From Candidatus Nitrosotenuis sp. (GTDB taxonomy: Archaea; Thermoproteota; Nitrososphaeria; Nitrososphaerales; Nitrosopumilaceae): a stretch of DNA of 54,883 nt. Of this stretch, positions 46,811 through 54,883 are shown one piece after another (within the stretch, counting starts at the first letter, position 1; each line of letters begins with the position of its first letter). Both the position numbers and the translations under genes were made by a program. A model generated the notes under the pieces. That model saw only the letters and a program-made list of their open reading frames with translations, was not told the origin of the DNA and did no database searches. The DNA is taken from NCBI GenBank assembly GCA_004322465.1, contig SCVO01000077.1, positions 1 to 54,883 of the forward strand, written 5' to 3'.

Positions 46811-47218
46811 GTGCAAATCAGCAGAGATCTTACAGATTCGGCAATTAGTCTCTTCAAAGGAAAGAATTTTGCATTCATAGCATCGCTAATGAACGATGGC
46901 GCTCCACAGATAACCCCAGTTTGGATTGATTATGACGGTCAATTCTTTCTAGTCAATACTGCAGAAGGACGAACAAAGCAAAAAAACTTTGAACGAGATC
47001 CACGAGTGGCATTATCAGTAGTTGATCAAACCAACCCGTACAACACAGTTAGCATTAGGGGAAGGGTAGTAGAACAAACTACGAACGGTGCTGATGAGCA
47101 TGCAGACAAGCTTGCAAAGAAATACCTAGGAGTAGACAAGTATCCATTCAAAGCGCCAGGAGAAAAGCGAATTATTTTGAAAATAAAGTCAGAAAAGATT
47201 TTTCACATGTCTAGTTGA
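46811..47218 (+). CDS. PPOX-class (pyridoxamine oxidase-like/F420-binding) protein
   Basis: 135 aa; FAFIASLMNDGAPQITPVWIDYDGQFFLVNTAEGRTKQKNFERDPRVALSVVD. Confidence 0.85.
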   Translation: MQISRDLTDSAISLFKGKNFAFIASLMNDGAPQITPVWIDYDGQFFLVNTAEGRTKQKNFERDPRVALSVVDQTNPYNTVSIRGRVVEQTTNGADEHADKLAKKYLGVDKYPFKAPGEKRIILKIKSEKIFHMSS

Positions 47219-47250
47219 AGTTGATTTTGATACAAACACACTAATCTAAA

Positions 47251-47316
47251 AAAATAGCCATACTGTGAAACTTTTAGCCCGCGTTCCTTGACCCGCCCAG
47301 CGGATGAATTAATCCA
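47251..47316. repeat. Copy A of a 66-nt intergenic repeat
   Basis: Aligns without gaps to 49608-49673, roughly 54/66 identical. Confidence 0.75.
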
Positions 47317-47436
47317 AATTCTCACAAAGCATAATCAGCAATATTCGGCAGCAGGATGTAATGATACCAATTAAGACTTTACAGTTTCAGCAATCAAAAA
47401 TGAATCTGTCCACCTCAAAATTTTGCTAAAAACCTT

Positions 47437-47799
47437 TCAAGTGTTCCGGTACGTCTCTACTATTTCTTCAAGCAGTTCTGGGGCAAACGGCTTGAAAAGC
47501 ACTTTAGTTGGATTCAGTTCAGATAGTTTTTGCTCGCTGTCGCGTCTCAAGTCCGCTGTCACAATTATCACCTTTGCGTCTGGGTTGATTTTTCTTATCT
47601 TTTCAAGCGCGTAAAATCCGTCGTAATCTTCCATCATGAGATCCAAAAACACTAAATCGGGTTTATATTTTTCATAAAGTTCTACTGCATCTTTTCCACA
47701 GTAACCCTTTGCCAGAACATTCACGTTTAATATTTTCATATAATCAACAAAAACCTCGACGGTATCACGGTCATCATCAATTATGATTGCACTTATCAA
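47437..47799 (-). CDS. Single-domain response regulator
   Basis: 120 aa; IIDDDRDTVEVF, LVFLDLMMEDYDG, LFKPF. Confidence 0.9.
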   Translation of the reverse strand: MISAIIIDDDRDTVEVFVDYMKILNVNVLAKGYCGKDAVELYEKYKPDLVFLDLMMEDYDGFYALEKIRKINPDAKVIIVTADLRRDSEQKLSELNPTKVLFKPFAPELLEEIVETYRNT

Positions 47800-47833
47800 C
47801 CTGTCAAGTATAAGAAAATTAGTTAATAACCTA

Positions 47834-47857
47834 CCAACTTCGATGAATCGAAGTTGG
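47834..47857. promoter_or_regulatory. Perfect 11+2+11 palindrome, candidate operator
   Basis: CCAACTTCGAT-GA-ATCGAAGTTGG, ~35 bp upstream of receiver gene start. Confidence 0.6.
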
Positions 47858-48188
47858 AATAGTTCCCATTATTTTCTAAATATGATAAGATGGTAATACA
47901 GTATGAAGATATAAAACGACGATATGCATAGTTTAGCATTTTTTTGTGAAGAAAACTGTTGCAAGTTATAAAGTTTTGTCTGTCCATTTTAGACAAGTGA
48001 CTGCTGTTATGTTTTGAATGAACATTATAATCTGTGGAGTTTTTTGGCAATAAAAAAAACATAGGCTGCAAAAAACCAATACATGATAACGCAATAAACA
48101 AATCCTCAATGACGGTGCCATTTGGGAATTCACATAAATTTGTACATATGATCTTTTCAGGATCTGGCAAATTGGTGAGATATTAAAT

Positions 48189-49097
48189 TTGGAACAGGAG
48201 AAAATAATAGATCTTGAGCAGCAAAAGATCATATTTGCACATCTAACCAAGATAATGAAAAATAAAATAGAGATACTCGAAAACCAGAGAAATGTCGTAT
48301 CATATGCACTGGCTGCAAAAATCGCATCAGAGTCAAGCACAAAAACATCAAGAAACCGAATCAAGTTAAAAACGATTTATTGCATAACCGCATTCGCAAT
48401 CATTGCGTGCGGATCAGTCATCGCAATTAACCTAAAGTCAGATGATGCAGAGCCATTCAAGACAAGATACATGGTTGAAAATCTCAGGGGCGATACGGTA
48501 GACACGTGGAAATTTTGGAAGATCGATGCAGAGTCCACACTGGTTGTGAATATTATGAATTCAGGCATGGTCGGTGAGCATAAAATAAAGTCGATTAAAG
48601 ATGCCATTCTTTCAACGGACACGTTAAGCATGGATGACTCTATCACCCACAAGGGACTAGGCACCAGCTCAACTTACTTTGTCGGTTGGAAGGGAGCATT
48701 GGAGGAATCCTCGGCGATGAAAACCAAATACGTGATACCGACCAAATTCAAAATAATCGAATCCGAATCTGAAGTAGGAAATATAGTCATAAAACTATCC
48801 GCGCTAAAAGACCAGGACGGCTATTCAGGATTTACAAAGTCAACAGTTGACGGAAATGAAATCCTCAAGTCACAGATTGTCATTTATGACGCAGGCAGTC
48901 TTTCTGATGATGGACTTGAGGCAATAGTAAGGCATGAGTTTGGCCATGCCCTTGGTCTTGGCCATTCGACAGCGCCTGAAGATCTTATGGCACCTACCAT
49001 AAGCATGCAAGTCCCATACATTTCCGAATGTGATATTGGTGCAGTTTCTCAGCTGTATGATGGAGTGACAATGGACAAAACAGTGTGCACGAAATAA
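48189..49097 (+). CDS. Membrane-anchored matrixin-like zinc metalloprotease
   Basis: 302 aa; TM IYCITAFAIIACGSVIAI, HEFGHALGLGH with downstream Met (DLMAP). Confidence 0.85.
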   Translation: MEQEKIIDLEQQKIIFAHLTKIMKNKIEILENQRNVVSYALAAKIASESSTKTSRNRIKLKTIYCITAFAIIACGSVIAINLKSDDAEPFKTRYMVENLRGDTVDTWKFWKIDAESTLVVNIMNSGMVGEHKIKSIKDAILSTDTLSMDDSITHKGLGTSSTYFVGWKGALEESSAMKTKYVIPTKFKIIESESEVGNIVIKLSALKDQDGYSGFTKSTVDGNEILKSQIVIYDAGSLSDDGLEAIVRHEFGHALGLGHSTAPEDLMAPTISMQVPYISECDIGAVSQLYDGVTMDKTVCTK

Positions 49098-49098
49098 G

Positions 49099-49521
49099 AT
49101 GAAAGGTGCTGGCCTGACTGCAATCATTGTTGATGATGACTATAACACGGTTGTAACTTTTACTGACATTCTTGAGTTTAATGGAATAAGAGTGGTAGGA
49201 ACCGGATACACTGGAAAAGACGCCGTAAAGATGTATGAAAAACTGCGACCAAACGTAGTTTTTTTGGACGTCATGATGCCCAAACCACATGACGGGTTTT
49301 ACGCGCTTGAAAATATTCGAAAAATAAATCCTAATGCTACAGTAATCATGATCACGGCAGATCTTACGGTAGAGACAGAGGACAGATTGCAAAATCTATG
49401 CGCTCACGCTATCGTGTACAAGCCTTTTGATATTAAGAAAATACTTCAGATACTAGATGAAATGATGACAAAAAATATCAGAACTGTGAAAGCGATCCAT
49501 GATAAACAGAATCTTGCTTAA
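49099..49521 (+). CDS. Single-domain response regulator
   Basis: 140 aa; IVDDDYNTVVTF, VVFLDVMMPKPHDG, VYKPF; starts 1 nt after protease stop. Confidence 0.9.
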   Translation: MKGAGLTAIIVDDDYNTVVTFTDILEFNGIRVVGTGYTGKDAVKMYEKLRPNVVFLDVMMPKPHDGFYALENIRKINPNATVIMITADLTVETEDRLQNLCAHAIVYKPFDIKKILQILDEMMTKNIRTVKAIHDKQNLA

Positions 49522-49607
49522 TTTGTTTTTCTGGTAATGTCAAATTTGTGGATTGTTACTTGCGGTTTTGTCAATTGGATTTCAAACACGTCGTATCTAA
49601 AATTTAA

Positions 49608-49673
49608 AAAATAGTTGCACCCTGAAACTTTTAGCCCGTGTTCCTTGGTCCGTCCAGCGGATGAGTCAATCCA
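49608..49673. repeat. Copy B of the 66-nt intergenic repeat
   Basis: See copy A at 47251-47316. Confidence 0.75.
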
Positions 49674-49786
49674 CGTGTGAATTTTAGATATTTACGTTAT
49701 GTTCATCCAGTTTTCAACAGAAAAACTAAACATGTTTTCGTATAATCGATGATCTATCTTATTAAACAAACTTGCAGGATACAGGC

Positions 49787-50176
49787 ATGTCATCTATTGA
49801 GATGATGTGCAATACAGAAAGGCTTCAAAAGATGATGGCGACTGCAGGAATAGAACTGTTCGGAATTATCAACAAAAACGGCAGAATATTGGACGCGTGG
49901 AGTAGAAAGGATCTCCGTATTTCAAAAGAAAAAAAAGAGATTTTGTTTATGCAGATTGCACTCCAGAGCTCCATGCAGCGCGATTTTGATGAGGATCTTG
50001 GGACGGTGAGTTTTTGCATGATCAAGCGCGAGAAATTAAGATTCATCTATCGTCCAATCGGCCTAGGCAACACGGCCCTAGTTGTTACGAACAAAAATAA
50101 TGATAAAAATGATTTCAGATTAATTGACGACCTGTGCAAGATATACAGTTCTGAAATGCAGGGGGAAGACTGCTGA
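49787..50176 (+). CDS. Conserved hypothetical (roadblock/DUF6659-like suspected)
   Basis: AGIELFGIINKNGRILDAWSRKDLRISKEKKEILFMQIALQSSMQRDFDEDLGTVSFCMIKREKLRFIYRPIG. Confidence 0.6.
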   Translation: MSSIEMMCNTERLQKMMATAGIELFGIINKNGRILDAWSRKDLRISKEKKEILFMQIALQSSMQRDFDEDLGTVSFCMIKREKLRFIYRPIGLGNTALVVTNKNNDKNDFRLIDDLCKIYSSEMQGEDC

Positions 50177-50177
50177 T

Positions 50178-50363
50178 ATGAACATTTACGACAAAAGGGT
50201 CATCAGCTGCAGTAAATGTGATAGGTACATAGGCGAAGTAGATTATGACGCAGAAATCATTTTGCCAAAATGCGGCAAATGTGCAAACCCAATACCATCC
50301 ATGCCAGATGACGTAGAACGTATTTTCAAATCCAACAACAAAGAAATCGTTGTACTTCATTGA
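50178..50363 (+). CDS. Small zinc-ribbon protein
   Basis: MNIYDKRVISCSKCDRYIGEVDYDAEIILPKCGKCANPIPSMPDDVERIFKSNNKEIVVLH; two CxxC. Confidence 0.65.
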   Translation: MNIYDKRVISCSKCDRYIGEVDYDAEIILPKCGKCANPIPSMPDDVERIFKSNNKEIVVLH

Positions 50364-50677
50364 TAAAAATAATTAAAAATCAAGTGACTTGAGTTTGATT
50401 CATATCACATCACTTGACATGATCACCAGAACTATGTGAGGACGTCTTCAGTATTCTTAGAAGAGCTTTGTTTGTCCTCGTTCTGCGGTTGGGATTTGGA
50501 GCGCCGTAATTTCAATTCAACACCTCCTTGTTACGGGATGTCATTTTGAAATATAACGATCGATTAACTTTGTTACTGAGCAAATGATTAGCAAGTTTTT
50601 TAAAGTCGCCAAATCAGGTTTTCAGTTTTATTTGTGTATAGGAGGTCAATCACAGATCATACGATAAAAATCAGTCA

Positions 50678-51028
50678 TTAGTTAGCGCTAAAGACGATTT
50701 CTTTTTTCATCGCCCACTTGATCAGCGGGGAGCTTGCAACTATTAGGTCGATTCCCTTTCTAGTTATGCGATATTCCACTTTGAATGGGGGAGTCTTCCC
50801 ATATCTGGTACTCGTTATCAAGCCATCACTTTCCAAGCTTTTCAAGGTAGATGAGAGGGTGGACGGCGAAATTCCGGCAAGAGACGCCAACAATTCGTTA
50901 AATCTCATTTTGCTGTTATTGCGCAATTCCCAGATCACCCCAAAATTCGATCGCTTACCCACAAAACTGCTCACCTTGCCAAGATACGGTCTAACATAGT
51001 CAGACTGTTCAGTAGAAAACACTTTCAT
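50678..51028 (-). CDS. HxlR-type winged-helix regulator
   Basis: 116 aa; MRFNELLASLAGISPSTLSSTLKSLESDGLITSTRYGKTPPFKVEYRITRKG. Confidence 0.8.
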   Translation of the reverse strand: MKVFSTEQSDYVRPYLGKVSSFVGKRSNFGVIWELRNNSKMRFNELLASLAGISPSTLSSTLKSLESDGLITSTRYGKTPPFKVEYRITRKGIDLIVASSPLIKWAMKKEIVFSAN

Positions 51029-51067
51029 GTCCTTGCCATGGATTGTCCTTATTTTTAAGAGTAGTCT

Positions 51068-51346
51068 TTAACCCCTTAGCACATTTAGGAAATCTTGGAC
51101 TTCTTTTTCGGATGTCATTTCTCCCAGTTCATTTTCCAAATCATCTATTATTTTACCATAAGAATTTTCATAAACGTCCTTCAGTGTGTTTTTTAGGTAT
51201 TCGGGATGGTCAAAACAGTCAGTGATTTTACAGTTATAGTCTCTTTCCAGTCTTGAAAGCACTGAGAAGTATTGCGGCCCGTTAATTCGCATCAGAACAA
51301 CTTCAATGGAAATTGCAACTAATGCTTTGAGATTATTGTCCGACAT
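51068..51346 (-). CDS. Small helical hypothetical protein
   Basis: 92-aa ORF. Confidence 0.55.
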   Translation of the reverse strand: MSDNNLKALVAISIEVVLMRINGPQYFSVLSRLERDYNCKITDCFDHPEYLKNTLKDVYENSYGKIIDDLENELGEMTSEKEVQDFLNVLRG

Positions 51347-51478
51347 ACGCGTTTAACATAAAATCAGCATACAATAGATAGGAGTTGATCATTTAGCACA
51401 CACAACTTTACGCCTACGGGATATTTACATTTTCAAATGTTATTCAAATATTCAGAGTCAAAATCAGACAATCAATTG

Positions 51479-51498
51479 AACTTCGATACGTCGAAGTT
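51479..51498. promoter_or_regulatory. Palindrome, candidate operator (second copy of motif)
   Basis: AACTTCGA-TACG-TCGAAGTT, 39 bp upstream of RHH-like gene ATG, just upstream of TATA-like TTAAATAAG. Confidence 0.6.
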
Positions 51499-51537
51499 TA
51501 CATGTTAAATAAGTAAATTGCAGCAAAATTTTGGAAG

Positions 51538-51738
51538 ATGGTAAAAAAACGAATAACTATTACGCTTGATAAAGAATTTGATGAAAAAATCCGTCAGTTA
51601 CAAGTTGATTTTATTATGAAATCAAACAAAAGTTGGAGCTACTCATCGGTACTGAGCGTAGTTATTGGCGAGGGCCTGAGGGCTCTGAGCCACAAAACAA
51701 AGAGCGCAAAAGACGAAAAGCCATCAAAAAAACAGTGA
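51538..51738 (+). CDS. Ribbon-helix-helix-like small DNA-binding protein
   Basis: 66 aa; KKRITITLDKEFDEKIRQLQVDFI...WSYSSVLSVVIGEGLRAL. Confidence 0.65.
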   Translation: MVKKRITITLDKEFDEKIRQLQVDFIMKSNKSWSYSSVLSVVIGEGLRALSHKTKSAKDEKPSKKQ

Positions 51739-52089
51739 TTGAAAGCATGGCTCACGCAGGGATAAAAACACATCCGGCAGTCGTGATAGACGACAAGAAT
51801 GTCATCTACCTTTTTTGAGTATCAAAAGATGATACAAGTGCCACAGGAACCAGTCGGGACAGCAAAAGTGCTCTAGAACCAAATACTGCAAAATCCACTA
51901 GAGGTTACAAAAATGCGGAATCGGCGGATGATCTCAAAAGCGCAAAACAGGCCCTAAACTAGAATCATCAGAGCCTAGATGTCCACCTAGACACAAAAAA
52001 TGCATTAAAACACATGTGTGTTGCCAAGATATCTCATAGAACGATTGTTACGCAAAATTTTTTAATTGCCGTTTTAGAGAATTTACGAA

Positions 52090-52446
52090 TTGAAGATAAT
52101 AGCAATAGCATCATTGGTCTTGTTTGCAATGCTTTTTTCTGCACCGTTTAGTCACGCATTTGCAGAATCTGTGCCTACAAAGATGGATGTAAAGTCAATC
52201 ATGACCACATACCAGTTAGCAATAGAAAAAGCCAGATCCGACTTCAAGGCGGCAATTGACAAATCACAGGCAGACGCAAAAAGCGCAATCTCAAAAGGAA
52301 TACCAACTGACAAGATCAACGCAGACTCCAAGACAGCGATCGACAAGGCAAGACTAGACTACAAGATTGCATTGAAAAAAGCCAAGACAGATTCAAGGAC
52401 CAGTCTAGACCAAATTAAAGCCGCAATCAATACCAAATCAAAGTAG
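52090..52446 (+). CDS. Secreted Lys/Ala/Asp-rich helical protein
   Basis: 118 aa, TTG start; signal MKIIAIASLVLFAMLFSAPFSHAFA; repeated AI(D/S)K..AD.K. Confidence 0.65.
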   Translation: MKIIAIASLVLFAMLFSAPFSHAFAESVPTKMDVKSIMTTYQLAIEKARSDFKAAIDKSQADAKSAISKGIPTDKINADSKTAIDKARLDYKIALKKAKTDSRTSLDQIKAAINTKSK

Positions 52447-52503
52447 ACCCACTAACTGAAGGCTATTTTGCAGGATTTTTTCTCTCGGGTTTTAGGTCGG
52501 AGT

Positions 52504-54408
52504 TCATGAGATCTGATTTTTTATGTCGTCAAACGCAGCCTGAATTTCACTTACCGCGGCGCCGTCCTCAAGTGTACTGACATCGCCAATTTTTTCGTTG
52601 CTTGCAATTGCCCTCAGTAGCCTCCTCATTATTTTGCCGCTTCTTGTTTTTGGCAGCTTTGATACAAAATAGATTTGCTGAGGAGTCGCAATTGCCCCAA
52701 CGTCGGACCTTACCTTAGACATGACTTCATTTTGAAGCGTCTCCGAAACTTTGATTCCTTCCTTTAGCACCAAAAACGCAATTATTGCCTCGCCTTTAAT
52801 TTCGTGCGGAATTCCACACACTGCTGCCTCCGCCACCCCACGGTGCGACACGAGGCTGCTTTCAAGTTCGGCAGTGCCTATTCTGTGTCCTGCAATTTTC
52901 AGTATGTCGTCCGCGCGGCCAAGCAGCCAAAAGTATCCGTCGCCGTCTTTTATCGCATAATCCCCAGTGTAGTAAAAGCCGGAGTATTTTGACCAGTAAA
53001 CTGACTTGTACTTTTCGTCATCGCCCCACAAGGTCAAGAGCATTCCAGGCCATGGTTTTCTAATTACAAGGTACCCCTTTGTGTCAGGGAGTGTTTCCTT
53101 TCCAGCATCATCAACTACTGCGATATCAACTCCAGGTATGGGAAATGTTGCAGAGCCAGGCTTTAGCGGAATTGTTTCAAGGCCAGGCAGTGGGCTTAGC
53201 ATCATGCCACCAGTTTCGGTTTGCCACCAGGTATCAATTATCGGACACTTGTCTTTCCCTATTGTTCTAAAGTACCACTTCCACACCTCGGGATTTATTG
53301 GCTCGCCGACGGTTCCCAACAGTCGAAGCGAGGACAGGTCAAACGAATTTGGGATTGCGTCGCCGTATTTCATGAACATTCTGAGCGCCGTTGGCGTAGT
53401 GTAGAATATTGTGACTTTGTATCGTTGAAGAATGTCCCACATTCTGGACTGGGACGGATAGTCGGGTGCCCCCTCATACATCACCTGTGTTGCGCCACAT
53501 AGCAACGGGCCATATGCCACGTAGCTGTGTCCCGTGACCCATCCAATATCAGCAGTGCAGAAATACACGTCGGAGTCTTTTATGTCAAACGCCCACCTAA
53601 AGGTAGAATGAAGGTGGGTCAGATACCCCCCAGTGTCATGGAGTACTCCCTTCGGCTTGCCTGTCGTGCCAGACGTATACAGGATATACAGTGGGTGCGT
53701 GCTTTCCAGCGGTTCCGCGCCGCAGACATCAGGCGAGTCCCTTACAATGTCCTCCCAGAACAGATCCTTTTTGTTTTGCGATATTGGGATCTTTGTTCGC
53801 CTCAGCACAATTACATTTTGCACAAAATCGAGGTTTTCAATTGCGGCGTCAACCACCTCTTTTAGTTTTACAATTACTCCGCGCCGGTATCCGCCGTCTG
53901 CAGTTATGATTATTTTTGATTGCGAGTCTACGACCCTGTCGTGTACGGACGCTGCGCTAAAGCCTGAAAATATCACGGTGTGTATTGCGCCAATTCTGGC
54001 ACACGCAAGCATTGCCACCATTATCTCAGGCACCATCGGAAGGTAGATTGTGACCCTGTCGCCTTTTTCGACGCCAAGTGATTTTAGCCCGTTTGATACT
54101 TTTTGAACGTCAGAAAAGAGTTCCCCATATGTGATTGTGTGTCTTTCCTCGTTTTCGCCCTCCCACAGTATGGCAGGCTTGTCCTTTTGGTTTTGGTGAA
54201 TGTCAAGCGCGTTGTAGGAGGCGTTTATCTTGCCCCCAACAAACCAGCGGGCAAATGGAGGATTCCATTCCAGGGTTGTGTCCCACGCCTTAAACCACGA
54301 AAGGCGCTTTGCCTGACTTGCCCAAAACTCAACATAATCCTTTGATGCATCGGACCTGATTTTTGCATCGTTGTTTCCAAGACCAATGGAAAACTTTGCA
54401 GGTTCCAC
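52504..54408 (-). CDS. acs: AMP-forming acyl-CoA synthetase, acetyl-CoA synthetase-like
   Basis: 634 aa; YTSGTTGKPKGVLHDTGGYL, DTWWQTETGG, KTRSGKIMRRLLRAIA. Confidence 0.9.
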   Translation of the reverse strand: MEPAKFSIGLGNNDAKIRSDASKDYVEFWASQAKRLSWFKAWDTTLEWNPPFARWFVGGKINASYNALDIHQNQKDKPAILWEGENEERHTITYGELFSDVQKVSNGLKSLGVEKGDRVTIYLPMVPEIMVAMLACARIGAIHTVIFSGFSAASVHDRVVDSQSKIIITADGGYRRGVIVKLKEVVDAAIENLDFVQNVIVLRRTKIPISQNKKDLFWEDIVRDSPDVCGAEPLESTHPLYILYTSGTTGKPKGVLHDTGGYLTHLHSTFRWAFDIKDSDVYFCTADIGWVTGHSYVAYGPLLCGATQVMYEGAPDYPSQSRMWDILQRYKVTIFYTTPTALRMFMKYGDAIPNSFDLSSLRLLGTVGEPINPEVWKWYFRTIGKDKCPIIDTWWQTETGGMMLSPLPGLETIPLKPGSATFPIPGVDIAVVDDAGKETLPDTKGYLVIRKPWPGMLLTLWGDDEKYKSVYWSKYSGFYYTGDYAIKDGDGYFWLLGRADDILKIAGHRIGTAELESSLVSHRGVAEAAVCGIPHEIKGEAIIAFLVLKEGIKVSETLQNEVMSKVRSDVGAIATPQQIYFVSKLPKTRSGKIMRRLLRAIASNEKIGDVSTLEDGAAVSEIQAAFDDIKNQIS

Positions 54409-54471
54409 GATTCTGGTTTTACTTGGTTATTTGTAAACGTTAGAAATTAGAAAAAAAGAGCAGTGCCTTCT

Positions 54472-54846
54472 CTATGTTGCTTCCATGCTTGCAAACCAAT
54501 CAGTCCGGCTTTTGTCGGTGTTTGGTTTTGCAGGTGCGGTAGGATTATCAGCATTCTGACCTATTGGTGACCGCCAGGATTCCTCTCTATTCGATTCGGC
54601 CGGAGGGATACTGGCAGATGCGCCAAGGGGCTCTACCTGATGTTGTCCCGAAGCTTGGCTTACTTGCACGTTTATCTGATCAGGATTAGGTGCTTCGGCT
54701 TTTACTTCGTTTGTTTGGTAAGAAGGCGTTGTGTGAGCCTCGACTTGTTTGCCATTGTTGGTCACAAGGTATGAAACTGCAGATTGTTCTATTTGCTCTT
54801 TTTGGTTTATCTGTACTTGAGCCCCATCCAGTGACATGTCAGTCAT
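54472..54846 (-). CDS. Hypothetical Gln/Pro/Asn-rich protein; frame stays open to the window edge so the true start may lie outside
   Basis: 124-aa ORF; in-frame HEKAEIVNIQRR upstream of the ATG. Confidence 0.5.
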   Translation of the reverse strand: MTDMSLDGAQVQINQKEQIEQSAVSYLVTNNGKQVEAHTTPSYQTNEVKAEAPNPDQINVQVSQASGQHQVEPLGASASIPPAESNREESWRSPIGQNADNPTAPAKPNTDKSRTDWFASMEAT

Positions 54847-54883
54847 TCTTCTTTGGATGTTGACAATCTCTGCCTTCTCATGA

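Noticed and set aside
47251-47316. Repeat copy A/B as fragments of a protein gene (KNS-C/H-T-L/V-KLLARVP...)
   Set aside because: A shared frame exists, but copy A has in-frame TGA and TAA and substitutions are not biased to third positions; an RNA or DNA element is preferred, though not proven.
47823-48364. Minus-strand ORFs of 115 and 132 aa upstream of the metalloprotease
   Set aside because: Overlap the palindrome and the protease N-terminus; low-complexity hydrophobic/Ser/Asn composition without family signature.
52504-54408. Assigning the acyl-CoA synthetase firmly to the 3-hydroxypropionate/4-hydroxybutyrate cycle
   Set aside because: Substrate (acetate, propionate or 3-hydroxypropionate) cannot be decided from motifs alone.

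Overview
The window looks like a contiguous chromosomal segment from an ammonia-oxidising archaeon (Thaumarchaeota/Nitrososphaerota, Nitrosopumilus/Nitrosarchaeum/Nitrosotenuis-like). This rests on gene content and protein style: TFB, Cdc48/VAT, FEN1, futalosine-pathway genes, many small Zn-ribbon proteins, orphan receiver domains and plastocyanin-like secreted proteins. I find about 60 credible protein genes, including several short Cys/His-rich ORFs below the 60-aa cutoff of the ORF track, and one intron-containing tRNA. I find no rRNA, CRISPR array, IS element or prophage. The most interesting points are: (1) a candidate archaeal exopolysaccharide locus (32.5-38.1 kb) with a processive GT2 carrying a LIM-like Zn knuckle, a double polysaccharide-deacetylase protein with a degenerate second domain, and a secreted protein resembling bacterial 3D/lytic-transglycosylase domains; (2) an about 80-aa tandem C-terminal module ending in GVIQI, shared by a cupredoxin-like protein and the deacetylase; (3) two near-identical palindromes (AACTTCGA...TCGAAGTT) upstream of an orphan receiver gene and a ribbon-helix-helix-like gene; (4) a 66-nt intergenic repeat present twice near receiver genes and differing almost only by transitions; (5) a Zn-ribbon reading frame directly in frame after the stop of a SNF2-family helicase; (6) a receiver domain with Asp replaced by Glu, and convergent genes sharing 4-nt overlapping stops. 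All family calls come from motif reading only; no database search was run.
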